Below, piece by piece: positions 40,755 to 49,849 of a stretch of DNA of 49,849 nt. The first letter of the stretch is position 1, and the number at the start of each line of letters is the position of its first letter. The notes under the pieces were generated by a model. The model was not told where the DNA came from, did no database searches, and saw only the letters and a program-made list of their open reading frames with translations. Source of the DNA: Oscillospiraceae bacterium (GTDB lineage: Bacteria; Bacillota; Clostridia; Oscillospirales; Acutalibacteraceae). The stretch spans positions 1 through 49,849 of the forward strand of contig JAISNY010000038.1 of the NCBI GenBank assembly GCA_031275995.1, read 5' to 3'. Made by a program: the position numbers and the translations under genes.

Positions 40755-41122
40755 ATTAGATTTATCACCTTATCAAATAGAGGAAGAGCAATTATTCCAA
40801 TGGCGATTTTTCCAGCAGATTCAATTTTTGAAGCTAATGCGTTCTGTCCTGCATCTTTGCAGTTGTCACTTGCGGTTTGAGAAATTAAAGATATTCCAAT
40901 ACATTTGAAAATGATATCAGAATACTCATACGGTAAATTAACACGCTCGAACAAAAATTTAATTTCACCAACAAGTTTTGAAATCCATGGAATGCAAATC
41001 AAAAAAATAATACAACATAAAGCGATACTCATTACCAAAGCATATTCTGGACTACGTTCTTTCAAAGCAATTATTGCTACGGCATAAATCATTGCCAAAC
41101 CTGCAATTAAAAATATATTCAT
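40736..41122 (-). CDS. spoIIIAD: Stage III sporulation protein AD
   Basis: Multi-TM, operon position. Confidence 0.92.
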   Translation of the reverse strand: MNIFLIAGLAMIYAVAIIALKERSPEYALVMSIALCCIIFLICIPWISKLVGEIKFLFERVNLPYEYSDIIFKCIGISLISQTASDNCKDAGQNALASKIESAGKIAIGIIALPLFDKVINLICTLFM

Positions 41123-41313
41123 AGTCCAAAAACCGATTTTATAGTTTTAAATAAAGAATCTATTTCACCTATCATAATTAATAAAACAGCGATAAGGCCG
41201 GCCAGAGTGGTCATGGTAGCCTGCTCTTCGCGCCCCGATCTTATCAATACCTGATTAAGAACTGCCACTATGATTCCTGCCGCTGCAATTTTAAAAACTA
41301 AATCAAGGTTCAT
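41119..41313 (-). CDS. spoIIIAC: Stage III sporulation protein AC
   Basis: 64-aa two-TM protein: LVFKIAAAGIIVAVLNQVLIRSGREEQA. Confidence 0.95.
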   Translation of the reverse strand: MNLDLVFKIAAAGIIVAVLNQVLIRSGREEQATMTTLAGLIAVLLIMIGEIDSLFKTIKSVFGL

Positions 41314-41346
41314 TTGTAACCTTCCCTAATTTTTTACATCTTTAAT

Positions 41347-41856
41347 CTATAACAAAAAAATTGCTGCCGCCGCACCTGCACAACTTCCAAGAGTTGTATA
41401 AAGACGAATTTTTAGAGTGTATTCATTCAACAACAAATTAATTTCAGGTTCAATTTTTTTAATTAAAAATTCACACAGAACCATTTGTATGTCTACATCT
41501 CCCGCACCAAGCTCGTCCCCAAATTTTATAAATAAATTTATAATTTTTTCATTAAAATCCATCTCTTTTAAAATTTTTTCAAAAGAATGCTTCCAACTTT
41601 TATTAAATGCAACTCCACTTTTGCAAAGTTTAGAACATTTTCCAACACAAGTGCCAAATGTTCCGTTGCTGGGGTAACATCCCGGCAACTGCAAGATGGG
41701 CGTTTGAAAAAATCTGATTTCATTTTTACAATGAATAATAAACTCTTGAAAATTTTGTAAAAATTCCGCTTTCTTTCTAATTTTTTCAGCTTGTCTTCTG
41801 CCTATCATCAAGCCTGCGCAAATCAGTGCTCCCGTTCCCAGAATTTTCACCAGCAT
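41347..41856 (-). CDS. spoIIIAB: Stage III sporulation protein AB
   Basis: N-terminal TM with GLMIGRRQAEKIRKKAEFLQ; internal Met start proposed. Confidence 0.9.
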   Translation of the reverse strand: MLVKILGTGALICAGLMIGRRQAEKIRKKAEFLQNFQEFIIHCKNEIRFFQTPILQLPGCYPSNGTFGTCVGKCSKLCKSGVAFNKSWKHSFEKILKEMDFNEKIINLFIKFGDELGAGDVDIQMVLCEFLIKKIEPEINLLLNEYTLKIRLYTTLGSCAGAAAAIFLL

Positions 41857-42802
41857 AAAACCCTTCAACTCCATAAATTTCTTCAACAATTCCTGGACTT
41901 GAAGAACCGCTTAATAATACAATTCTTTTAAAGGCACCTGAAGTAAGAATTTCTCTCAATCTTCTACTGCGAGCTAATTCTTGTGTATTACTTGCGTGAG
42001 CACTCGCAATAATTTCGACTCCTGCGTTAAGACAATCTTTAAGCGAAAGTGCATCTGCGTAGCTTCCGATCTCATCGCATATAACCAAATTTGGAGCTAA
42101 TGTTCTAATAGCTTTTAGTATTCCTTCACCTTTTGGAAAACCACTTAAAACATAACTGAGGCCAACATCACGCTGTGGCGTTCCTCCGGAACAAGCCGCT
42201 ATTTCACGTCTCTCATCGATAAGAACTGTTTTGATAAGTTTATTATTTTTTTTAGTAACAGAAATTTTACGTGCAATATCTCTTAAAATTGTTGTTTTAC
42301 CACTTGCTGGCACCCCCACAATAAGAACTCCACCTAAATTGGAATCTAATTTCTCAAAAATTTTTTCTGAACATCCAACCACATCACGTGAAATTCTAAA
42401 ATTCAATGCGGAGATTTCACTTATGTTTGTAATTTCACCACAACTATTTATTATTGCAGTACCGCATATCCCTACACGATGACCACCACGTAAGGTAATG
42501 AATCCACTTTTTATCTGATTTTGAAAGGAATAAACAGAAAAACCACAAAGAACACGTAAAGTTTCTAAAATTTCAAAAGAATTTATAATTGGTTTTTCAA
42601 AAGGAAATTCTGAAACTTCACCGCCAAAACCGACAAAAAATGACTTCATAAAAGTTTCAATAACAATGTTTTTCCCGGCGCGAAGGCATATTTCACAGGT
42701 TTCAGCTTTAATTTCGTCATTTATAGGTTCAATGATTTCTCGAACCCTAAGACTTAAGTTTGCTGTAACTTCATTAAAAGAGCGTGTGTCATCATTTACC
42801 AT
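41786..42802 (-). CDS. spoIIIAA: Stage III sporulation protein AA (ATPase)
   Basis: GGVLIVGVPASGKTTILRDIAR, NLVICDEIG. Confidence 0.96.
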   Translation of the reverse strand: MVNDDTRSFNEVTANLSLRVREIIEPINDEIKAETCEICLRAGKNIVIETFMKSFFVGFGGEVSEFPFEKPIINSFEILETLRVLCGFSVYSFQNQIKSGFITLRGGHRVGICGTAIINSCGEITNISEISALNFRISRDVVGCSEKIFEKLDSNLGGVLIVGVPASGKTTILRDIARKISVTKKNNKLIKTVLIDERREIAACSGGTPQRDVGLSYVLSGFPKGEGILKAIRTLAPNLVICDEIGSYADALSLKDCLNAGVEIIASAHASNTQELARSRRLREILTSGAFKRIVLLSGSSSPGIVEEIYGVEGFYAGENSGNGSTDLRRLDDRQKTS

Positions 42803-42811
42803 AAGTTCTCC

Positions 42812-43111
42812 CTACTTTTTTATTTTTTCTATTATTTTTATTATCTTTAAAAAATCTGTAACAAAAATTAAATCAGCTTTTGTTTTTGGATTTATAAGCG
42901 GTTTCATTGCCTCAATAAACTGCAATTCTTTACAATCATCTTGCTCAAAATTGTTAATTTGGTTCATTATTTGTGAGATGGATTCAAAATTAGGGTTGAA
43001 ATTCTTCGTTAAATGCATGTTCGCATGAGAAGAAAACCCTGCGTCGCGTGAAGAAAGAAGCATCACCATATTTTTCAAAATTTCATCTGAAATCAACCAA
43101 TGCACCTCCAA
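42812..43111 (-). CDS. Hypothetical protein upstream of spoIIIAA
   Basis: 99 aa ORF co-directional, 9 bp from spoIIIAA. Confidence 0.5.
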   Translation of the reverse strand: MEVHWLISDEILKNMVMLLSSRDAGFSSHANMHLTKNFNPNFESISQIMNQINNFEQDDCKELQFIEAMKPLINPKTKADLIFVTDFLKIIKIIEKIKK

Positions 43112-43241
43112 TTTTTGAGTTACTCAAATTTATGTTGAAATTCGATTTTTTATTACTTGGGGAAAATATGGTCTTAAATTTATTAATATTCATCAGACTA
43201 GAATCAAAAATTATCTTTGATGTAATCTTAAATAATAACGC

Positions 43242-43597
43242 GGTATTGCTAAAAATAGGTACATTTTTTTGAGATTTCCGGCTGTTTGTTTGACCCAATT
43301 ATTTACGGAAATATAGCTCATCTCGAGCAATCTTTCGATTCTTCGAAATCAATTCCTTCATTACAATATCTCTTGGTGCCTTATTTTTAACAGATTCTGG
43401 ATAGCCTCTTTGTTGTTTGCATACTACATTTGCAATCTTGCATAAATATCTTTTGCTTGCTCTTTATAAACCACATTTTACTTTTTCAATTTTTCCGCAT
43501 TTGGGACATTTTATATTATCATTAATGAAATCATTTGAATCTGCTTTTAGCAACGTCTTAATTTCGTTATTCATGAAAATATTTAGCAGTTGTACCT
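43242..43597 (-). mobile_element. Degenerate, internally deleted IS1-family element
   Basis: End ggtattgctaaaaataggtacattt at 43242; minus-strand relic CPKCGKIEKVKCGL*RASKRYLC..., RGYPESVKNKAPRDIV. Confidence 0.78.
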
Positions 43598-43610
43598 CTC
43601 TAGAGCGTAA

Positions 43611-43638
43611 TTGACTTTCTACAAAGGGATGATAGAAT
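43611..43638 (+). promoter_or_regulatory. Putative sigma-A promoter for serS
   Basis: TTGACT - 16 bp - TAGAAT. Confidence 0.55.
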
Positions 43639-43679
43639 TGGTTCGTCCAGAGTAGAAAATATTTTGGGGGCTTTAACGT

Positions 43680-44897
43680 ATGATAGATTTGAATTTTATT
43701 AGGGATAATGTTGAAGATGCAAAATTGCTTTTCAAAAAAAGGGCATGCGGTGTGGATGTCGATGAGTTTTTACGCTTACAATCTTCGCTTAACTCTAAAA
43801 AAAACGAAATGGATTTATTGAAATTTGAACAAAAGAAGTCTGGTAGAGATGCGGCGGCTTCTATTAAATATAAAGTAAACGAACTGAAGAAAGAGGTTGA
43901 ATCCTTGGAGGCCGAGCGCGATAAGCTCTGGTTACAGATGCCTAATTTGCTCGCTTTTGATACTCCTGAGGGCAAAAGTGACGAAGAAAATGTTGAATTA
44001 AAGCGTACGGGTGATTTTAAAAGATTTGATTTTCAACCTCAGCCACATGAAGTTTTAGGTAAGAAGCTCGGGATATTAGATCTGGAGCGTGGTGCGAAAG
44101 TTTCAGGTAGTGGTTTTTATTATTTAATCGGAGCCGGAGCGGAGCTCGCTTTTGCCGTTTATTCTCTTTCTTATGAAATTCTTCGTAAAAAAGGTTTTAC
44201 TTTTGTTATTCCCCCGATTTTTACGAGCCGAAGAAGCTTCATGGGTACGGGGTATTTTCCTTTCGAGCCTGAGCAAAATTACAAAGTGGAGGGCGAAAAT
44301 TTATATGCTATAGGAACCTCTGAACAAACTTTGTTGGCTTTTCATGACAGCGAGATTTTAGATGTTAACGACTTTCCAATTAAATATGCCGCAGTAACTC
44401 CATGTTTCAGAACTGAATCTGGTTCTTACGGAAAGAGTTCAAGAGGAGCTTTTAGGGTTCACCAATTTAATAAAATGGAACAAATTATTTTTTGTTTGCC
44501 TGAGGATTCCGAAAATTGGCATGAAAGTTGCCTTGAGAACATTGAAGAATTAATGGTTGCGTTAGAGCTTCCCTACCGTGTTGTTAGAGTTTGTGTAGGG
44601 GATATGGGAGCACCGGGTTATAAAAAATATGACGTAGAAGCTTGGTTTCCTTCATTTGAAAGGTTCCGTGAGACGCATTCCAATACTAATCTTCTTGATT
44701 TCCAAACACGCCGTTTATGTATACGTTCAGAATTTAATGGAAAAAAGTTTTTTCCGCATACAATATCTTCTACTATGATTACTGACCGTGCTGTTCTTGC
44801 TATTCTTGAAAATAACCAGCAGTCTGATGGCAGCATTGTGATTCCGGGAGCATTGAGAAGGTTTATGGGTGGCAAAGAAAAAATTTCGGTTTCTTAG
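43680..44897 (+). CDS. serS: Seryl-tRNA synthetase
   Basis: MIDLNFIRDN, TSEQTLLAFH, FRTESGSYGKSSRGAFRVHQFNKMEQ. Confidence 0.98.
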   Translation: MIDLNFIRDNVEDAKLLFKKRACGVDVDEFLRLQSSLNSKKNEMDLLKFEQKKSGRDAAASIKYKVNELKKEVESLEAERDKLWLQMPNLLAFDTPEGKSDEENVELKRTGDFKRFDFQPQPHEVLGKKLGILDLERGAKVSGSGFYYLIGAGAELAFAVYSLSYEILRKKGFTFVIPPIFTSRRSFMGTGYFPFEPEQNYKVEGENLYAIGTSEQTLLAFHDSEILDVNDFPIKYAAVTPCFRTESGSYGKSSRGAFRVHQFNKMEQIIFCLPEDSENWHESCLENIEELMVALELPYRVVRVCVGDMGAPGYKKYDVEAWFPSFERFRETHSNTNLLDFQTRRLCIRSEFNGKKFFPHTISSTMITDRAVLAILENNQQSDGSIVIPGALRRFMGGKEKISVS

Positions 44898-44977
44898 TTT
44901 GGAGCATTATATTGCGTGTCGGTTATTTCCGGTCGTGTGTTTTAAGATGTAGGAATTTTTGGCATGGAGTTGATGTG

Positions 44978-45307
44978 ATGAAATTTTTTCTTATAAGCGA
45001 TAATGTTGACACCCTCGTAGGATTGGGTTTAGTGGGCATTAAGGGTGTTATAACTCATTCGGAAGAAAAAGTTAAAGAACTTTTGAAAACAGCTGTAGCG
45101 GATGAAGATATTGCGATCATACTCATTACTCAGGAATTAAATGCCAAATGTATCAAATGGATCGATGATTTCCGTCTGAAATTTTTTAAGCCCTTGGTTG
45201 TGCAGATTCCAGATCGGCATGGCGGTTTGAAATTTGGTGGAGCAATTTCAGATTTGTTGGGTATTTCTTCGAAAGGTTCCGAAAGGTTCTTAAAAAATGT
45301 TGTATGA
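44978..45307 (+). CDS. V-type ATPase subunit F-like protein
   Basis: MKFFLISDNVDTLVGLGLVGIKGVIT...EDIAIILITQELN...PLVVQIPDRHG matches the AtpF/NtpF pattern; ATG 44978 with upstream ggag. Confidence 0.75.
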   Translation: MKFFLISDNVDTLVGLGLVGIKGVITHSEEKVKELLKTAVADEDIAIILITQELNAKCIKWIDDFRLKFFKPLVVQIPDRHGGLKFGGAISDLLGISSKGSERFLKNVV

Positions 45308-45325
45308 GGTTTTCAGATTTTAGAT

Positions 45326-46204
45326 GTGTATAATTTGTATAATATTTCAGTAATTAAAAGTTTGCTTTCTGAAAATGACTTAAGAGTAACAAAGGGTTTA
45401 GGCCAAAATTTTTTGATCGATAGAAATGTTTGCCGAAAGATTGTTTCTTGTTCTGGTTTTGGCGTTGAAGACGGAGTTATTGAAATTGGTGCCGGTTTAG
45501 GAACTTTAACGTCGGAGCTGGCATTGGAATATAGAAAAGTAGTAGCTATTGAGGTTGATTCAAGATTAATCAGAGTTTTACATAAAACTCTTCGAAGCTT
45601 TGACAACATAAAAATTATAAACGACGACGCTCTTAAAATAGATTTTAATAAATTAATTTCGGAAGAATTTATTCAATGCAAAAGAATTGTAATTTGTGCT
45701 AATTTGCCCTTTTACATTACTACTCCTATTGTAATGCATATTTTGGAAAATAATAATTATCTGGATGGCAGATTAGAGTCGATGACTTTAATGGTACAAA
45801 AGGAAGCGGCGCAGAGAATGACTGTGTTACCTGGCTCTCGTATGTGCGGAGCGGTTACTTTTGCAATTAATTTTTTTTCATCTCCACGGCGGATGTTTGA
45901 CGTTTCAAAAAATTGTTTTTTTCCTGCTCCAAATGTGGACTCTAGCGTGATAAAGCTCGATTTATATGGAGGTAAATGGTTTCTTGTTAAAGATCGTGAA
46001 TTTTTTTTCAACATTGTGCGTGCCGCATTTTTTCAGAGACGTAAAAATTTGGCAAACAGTTTAAGCCAATGGTTAAAGTTGGAAAAAAAGAAAGTTTCAG
46101 AAACACTTGAATCGATAATGATTTCGTCTTGCGCTAGGCCGGAAAGTCTTAGTTTCGAGGATTTTTCAAAGATATCAAATACTTTTTTCGATATCATTTT
46201 TTAA
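45326..46204 (+). CDS. rsmA: 16S rRNA (adenine1518/1519-N6) dimethyltransferase
   Basis: GLGQNFLIDRNVCRKIV, IEIGAGLGTLT, CANLPFYITTPI. Confidence 0.96.
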   Translation: MYNLYNISVIKSLLSENDLRVTKGLGQNFLIDRNVCRKIVSCSGFGVEDGVIEIGAGLGTLTSELALEYRKVVAIEVDSRLIRVLHKTLRSFDNIKIINDDALKIDFNKLISEEFIQCKRIVICANLPFYITTPIVMHILENNNYLDGRLESMTLMVQKEAAQRMTVLPGSRMCGAVTFAINFFSSPRRMFDVSKNCFFPAPNVDSSVIKLDLYGGKWFLVKDREFFFNIVRAAFFQRRKNLANSLSQWLKLEKKKVSETLESIMISSCARPESLSFEDFSKISNTFFDIIF

Positions 46205-46349
46205 GGTTGATATTGATGAGATTATTGAGTGGTTATCATCGGGGGTCGTTTTCTTATATTGATATGTTTAAAAAATTAGAAATATTGTGTTGACAGATTT
46301 TTTAAAAAATATTAAACTTCGAGTAGTGTTTTTTAGCGGAGGATTTTTG

Positions 46350-46946
46350 ATGGTTGCCAAGTTTGTCGGAAGTCGTACTGAGAATAATCTTTTTGCTGCT
46401 TTTGTGGGTGAGAGTCAGGCACGGAATCGTTACTCTTTTGCGGCTTCGTTTTTTGCTTCGGGGAGACTGAAAGTTCTTGAAAAATTATTTTTATTTGTGG
46501 CTGACCAAGAAAAGCAGCATGCTAAAATTTTTTATAATTTTTTGTCTTCTTTCGGAAGTGATCGTGAAATAAATATTGAAGGCGCGAGTTATCCTGTTGA
46601 TGTTTTGAATAATTCTGTCGGAATTTTTGAGAAATCGCAGCGTAATGAACTAGTTGAACATGAACTTTACAAAGAGTTTGGCGAAGAAGCGCGCTACGAA
46701 GGTTTTAGTGAAATTTCCAAAAAATTCTTGGAAATATCCGAAATTGAGAAGTCACATGGCGAAAGATTTGGTGAGTTTGCTGGCCTTTTAAGGGGAAACG
46801 AATTGTTTGCATGTAAATCTGGCAATTCTTGTTGGTTGTGTCTTGAGTGTGGTAAAATTTATAATGGGTGTCAGGCACCTCAAGAATGTCCTGTTTGTGG
46901 TCACCCATTTGGTTATTTTCTCAAGAAAGATTTGTCATTGCTTTGA
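46350..46946 (+). CDS. Rubrerythrin
   Basis: ENNLFAAFVGESQARNRYSFAA, ADQEKQHAKIF, C-terminal rubredoxin-like WLCLECGKIYNG..APQECPVCGHP. Confidence 0.94.
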   Translation: MVAKFVGSRTENNLFAAFVGESQARNRYSFAASFFASGRLKVLEKLFLFVADQEKQHAKIFYNFLSSFGSDREINIEGASYPVDVLNNSVGIFEKSQRNELVEHELYKEFGEEARYEGFSEISKKFLEISEIEKSHGERFGEFAGLLRGNELFACKSGNSCWLCLECGKIYNGCQAPQECPVCGHPFGYFLKKDLSLL

Positions 46947-47887
46947 AGCGCAAGAAAATAAAAGTTTCGATCTTTGGTTTTTCTGTTTTATTTTTTGTTT
47001 TATTTTGTGCGTTTGCTTCACTTTATACATTTTGGAAAAGCCCGTTTGGTTTTTTTGGATGCGAAGTTGAGTCTGATTCTTGTGACGTTCTTAGAGTTCA
47101 TTTTTTGAGTGTAGGTTCTGCGGATTCTATCGTTATAGAATTTTCAAAGAAAGGGTGTAGTTCGTGTTATGCGTTAGTCGATGCTGGTGATATAGGGTCT
47201 CACGAGGTTTGTGATTATTTATATAAATTAAATGTAAAAAAAATTAATTATGCATTTTTGACACATCCTCATAGGGATCATCTGGGTCAGTTCCCTGAGG
47301 TTTTGGGGTCGTTTCAAGTTGATATGTTCGTCACGAATAAAAACGCTACTAATTTTGAAAAATATGGTATAACAAGCAAAAAATTGTGGGAAATTGTTAA
47401 AGAAAAAGGAATACCGTTTAAGTTTGTTATGTCTGGTGCACGCTTTTTGTTAGGCGAGGTTGAAATATTTGTCTTGGGTCCGGTGTTTGATTATGGTGAC
47501 GCAGAGAAAAATTTAAATGATAGTTCTCTTGTTTTGTCGGTTAGGTTTAAAAATCGGGCTTTTCTTCTTACCGGGGATGCGACTTCAAAATCAGAGCGGG
47601 ATTTGATAGAAAATTGCAAAGATTGTCTACAGGCTGATCTTTTGAAGTTGGGCCATCATGGAGGAGGCGGTTCCACGTCTTCCAAGTTTTTGCGCCATGT
47701 TAGTCCGAGTGTGGCAGTTCTTTGCGCAGGGAACCAAGAAAGTGTTGCTAAAAAGGGATATTTGAGAGCGTTAAAGTATGGTGTTCCTGTTTATAAAACT
47801 TGTGATGGCAACGTTGTTGTTACTACCGATGGGGTTTCTCCGTTGACTATCAAAACAGAGAGAGCTTCTTTGCGAGGGGCAGCCTAA
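46943..47887 (+). CDS. ComEC/Rec2-like MBL-fold hydrolase
   Basis: VHFLSVGSADSIVIEF, THPHRDHLGQF, LLTGDATSKSE, LKLGHHGGGGS; TTG start overlapping the rubrerythrin stop. Confidence 0.9.
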   Translation: MKRKKIKVSIFGFSVLFFVLFCAFASLYTFWKSPFGFFGCEVESDSCDVLRVHFLSVGSADSIVIEFSKKGCSSCYALVDAGDIGSHEVCDYLYKLNVKKINYAFLTHPHRDHLGQFPEVLGSFQVDMFVTNKNATNFEKYGITSKKLWEIVKEKGIPFKFVMSGARFLLGEVEIFVLGPVFDYGDAEKNLNDSSLVLSVRFKNRAFLLTGDATSKSERDLIENCKDCLQADLLKLGHHGGGGSTSSKFLRHVSPSVAVLCAGNQESVAKKGYLRALKYGVPVYKTCDGNVVVTTDGVSPLTIKTERASLRGAA

Positions 47888-47902
47888 AGTTATTTTCTTG
47901 GT

Positions 47903-48349
47903 GTGATAAATTTGAATTTAATAGGTGTTGATTTGGGTTTGGTGCGTACGGGAGTAGCTCTTTGTGATGCTTCCGAAATTTTGGCTTATCCTTTTTGTTT
48001 GATAGAAGAATCAAATAAACATAAACTTGTTGAAAGATTGGTTGAAATTGTTGAAAAAAAACAAATAACAACTGCAGTTGTTGGTTTGCCTAAAAATATG
48101 GACGGAAGCCTTGGGAAAAGCGCAATTTATGTTAAAAATATTTTCCATAATTTCAAAAGATCTGTAAAGAAAGAAATTGAGTTCATTTTGTGGGATGAAC
48201 GGCTTAGTACTGCAAGTACAATAAAAAATTTTAATGAAGCAAAGATTTTTGGTAAAAAACGAAAAAAATTTGTGGATTCTTTTTCAGCTTCAAATATTTT
48301 ACAAAATTATTTAGATTTTAAGCATAGTTTTTTTAATAAAGGTTCATAA
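47903..48349 (+). CDS. ruvX: Holliday junction resolvase-like RuvX/YqgF
   Basis: GVDLGLVRTGVALCD, VVGLPKNMDGSLG, LWDERLSTASTI. Confidence 0.94.
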   Translation: MINLNLIGVDLGLVRTGVALCDASEILAYPFCLIEESNKHKLVERLVEIVEKKQITTAVVGLPKNMDGSLGKSAIYVKNIFHNFKRSVKKEIEFILWDERLSTASTIKNFNEAKIFGKKRKKFVDSFSASNILQNYLDFKHSFFNKGS

Positions 48350-48383
48350 TCAAAATCTAAAATGGGTCAATAATTTTTTTCTA

Positions 48384-48574
48384 ATTGAAATCATACAATT
48401 TGATTGACCCAGCCAAGCATATTGTGGAAAAGTTCATACCTTTGTTGAAAGAGAAATCGTCTTTTACGTCATCATTTGGCACGTTTTGCCAGAAAAACAT
48501 ATTGTTGGTCAAGCCTTGAAATGATTTCTAATTCTGTTTTGACGTGAACAAATGCACCTATTTTTAGCAATACC
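48384..48574 (+). mobile_element. IS1-family 3' fragment ending 1 bp from the rpe stop codon
   Basis: Decoded relic RNRLLRHHLARFARKTYCWSSLEM; right end cacctatttttagcaatacc. Confidence 0.78.
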
Positions 48575-48575
48575 A

Positions 48576-49214
48576 CTATTTTAATTCAGAAATTGACGAT
48601 TTTAAGTCATTTTTACTAAACAAAAATGTACCAGCTACAAGGATGTCAGCACCAGAATTTTTTGAAATCTTTGCAGTTTCAGGATTTATCCCGCCATCCA
48701 CCTCAAATAAAACTGGAATTTTCATAGAACTAGCGTATCTAACCAACTCTTGTAGCTCCAATATCTGACTTTTTATAAAACTTTGACCTCCAGCCCCGGG
48801 TTCAACCGTCATGATGGTTACCATATCCACGGTTTCTAGAAAGGGCAAAACTTCGCTTACTGAAGTCTTTGGGCAAACTGCCAGCCCTACTTTCTTCTTA
48901 AAATTTTTTATCTCTCTAATTGTTGAAGCAACATTTGACGTTGCTTCTAAATGGAAAATAATAACATCACCTCCAGCACTTATGAAACGTTCAACCAACC
49001 TAATAGGTTCAGTCGTCATAAGATGGATCTCAAACGGCAAATTGGAAAACCTTCTCACTGCTGAAACAACACCGGGACCAAAAGTGATATTAGAGACAAA
49101 ACATCCGTCCATAATATCAAAATGCAAAAAGTCAGCCCCAGCATTGGTCAACCTCTGTACTTCTTGACCAAAATTTGCAAAATCACAAGCTAAAAGAGAA
49201 GACGAAATTTTCAA
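48576..49214 (-). CDS. rpe: Ribulose-phosphate 3-epimerase
   Basis: SSSLLACDFANFGQEV, HFDIMDGCFVSNITFG, MTVEPGAGGQSF, EVDGGI. Confidence 0.97.
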   Translation of the reverse strand: MKISSSLLACDFANFGQEVQRLTNAGADFLHFDIMDGCFVSNITFGPGVVSAVRRFSNLPFEIHLMTTEPIRLVERFISAGGDVIIFHLEATSNVASTIREIKNFKKKVGLAVCPKTSVSEVLPFLETVDMVTIMTVEPGAGGQSFIKSQILELQELVRYASSMKIPVLFEVDGGINPETAKISKNSGADILVAGTFLFSKNDLKSSISELK

Positions 49215-49732
49215 AATTTTCCCTAAAATATTAAAATTTAAGACTCCATTAAAGAAATCAAAAAATACAATTAAGATTTTTCAAAACAACTTCATAACTA
49301 ACCTCATAATTTTAAATTAAAATATATAATCACCAAAGTGTAATTCTATTACAAGTTTGACAAAATGTCAAAGGTTAAGCATTAATAAATAAACGTATAA
49401 TATTCATCGCTCTAGACTAACAAAAAACCTCGTACTCTTTGATAATGCCGGATAAACTGGCAATTAAAGTTTTTCATCAACTCTCATATCCTTTACCATC
49501 GAATTCCGTTAGATGAAATTTTGTAAAGCTCAATGTCGTTAATATGACACTTTTGACTGGTAAACTCCTGCTGTGGTTTATTCTGAAATGCTTTTTGTAG
49601 CTAATGACCAAACCATCATATCCATACTAGACGTTATAGATCTATGTCAATGTGAGAATTTTTTGATATAAGCGCGATTTATACATGCAGTTTTTATATG
49701 AGTTTCAAAAAATCAAATTCTAAAAGTATTCA

Positions 49733-49849
49733 GCGGCAATTCAGGGCGCGAAGGATTATACCGACCAGCAAATTGCAAGCATTGCTACCGGGAGCGGCGT
49801 TTTTGTTTACAAAGGCACCGTCCCTACTTATTCTGATTTACCGTCCGAT
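49733..49849 (+). pseudogene. Phage tail-fibre/structural-protein-like coding fragment, open at window edge
   Basis: In-frame AAIQGAKDYTDQQIASIATGSGVFVYKGTVPTYSDLPSD with in-frame TAA at 49721 just upstream. Confidence 0.55.

Noticed and set aside
42379-42394. Second parS candidate (cacaTCACGTGAAAttc)
   Set aside because: Only the core matches; flanks are not palindromic and it lies in coding sequence of spoIIIAA.
1-49849. tRNA, rRNA, riboswitches or CRISPR-Cas
   Set aside because: None recognised by eye on either strand; a covariance-model scan was not possible.

Overview
About 50 kb of low-GC chromosome from a spore-forming, Clostridia-like Firmicute. Supporting markers are a complete spoIIIAA-AH operon, a Csp-like subtilase, class B sortase, PFOR and rubrerythrin. 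Most of the window is housekeeping: plsX, cmk, thrS, plsC, gpsA, a DNA pol III delta'-like gene, murA, walJ, nifJ, M50 protease, sortase, cysS-pgsA-recX-recA, comM/yifB, an SsuA/NMT1-type ABC transporter, serS, rsmA, rubrerythrin, a ComEC-like MBL protein, ruvX and rpe. Accessory material: (i) a compact HK97-type phage head/packaging module (terS-terL-portal-protease-capsid-connector) directly behind plsX, with no tail, lysis or integrase genes; (ii) at least six decayed IS1-family copies or ends sharing the terminal motif GGTATTGCTAAAAATAGG, plus an unrelated 42-aa zinc-ribbon relic; (iii) a small transglutaminase-like locus; (iv) a phage-like coding fragment running off the 3' edge. Items most worth a second look: a perfect 16-bp palindrome TGTTCCACGTGGAACA (parS-like) inside the 5' part of spoIIIAE; one 1288-aa protein with two subtilase domains, both with an intact triad, joined by ten in-register 42-bp repeats; the tail-less phage head module beside a degenerate second copy of the plsX 3' end; and an orphan V-ATPase subunit F-like gene. 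All family calls come from reading motifs by eye; no database search was run.
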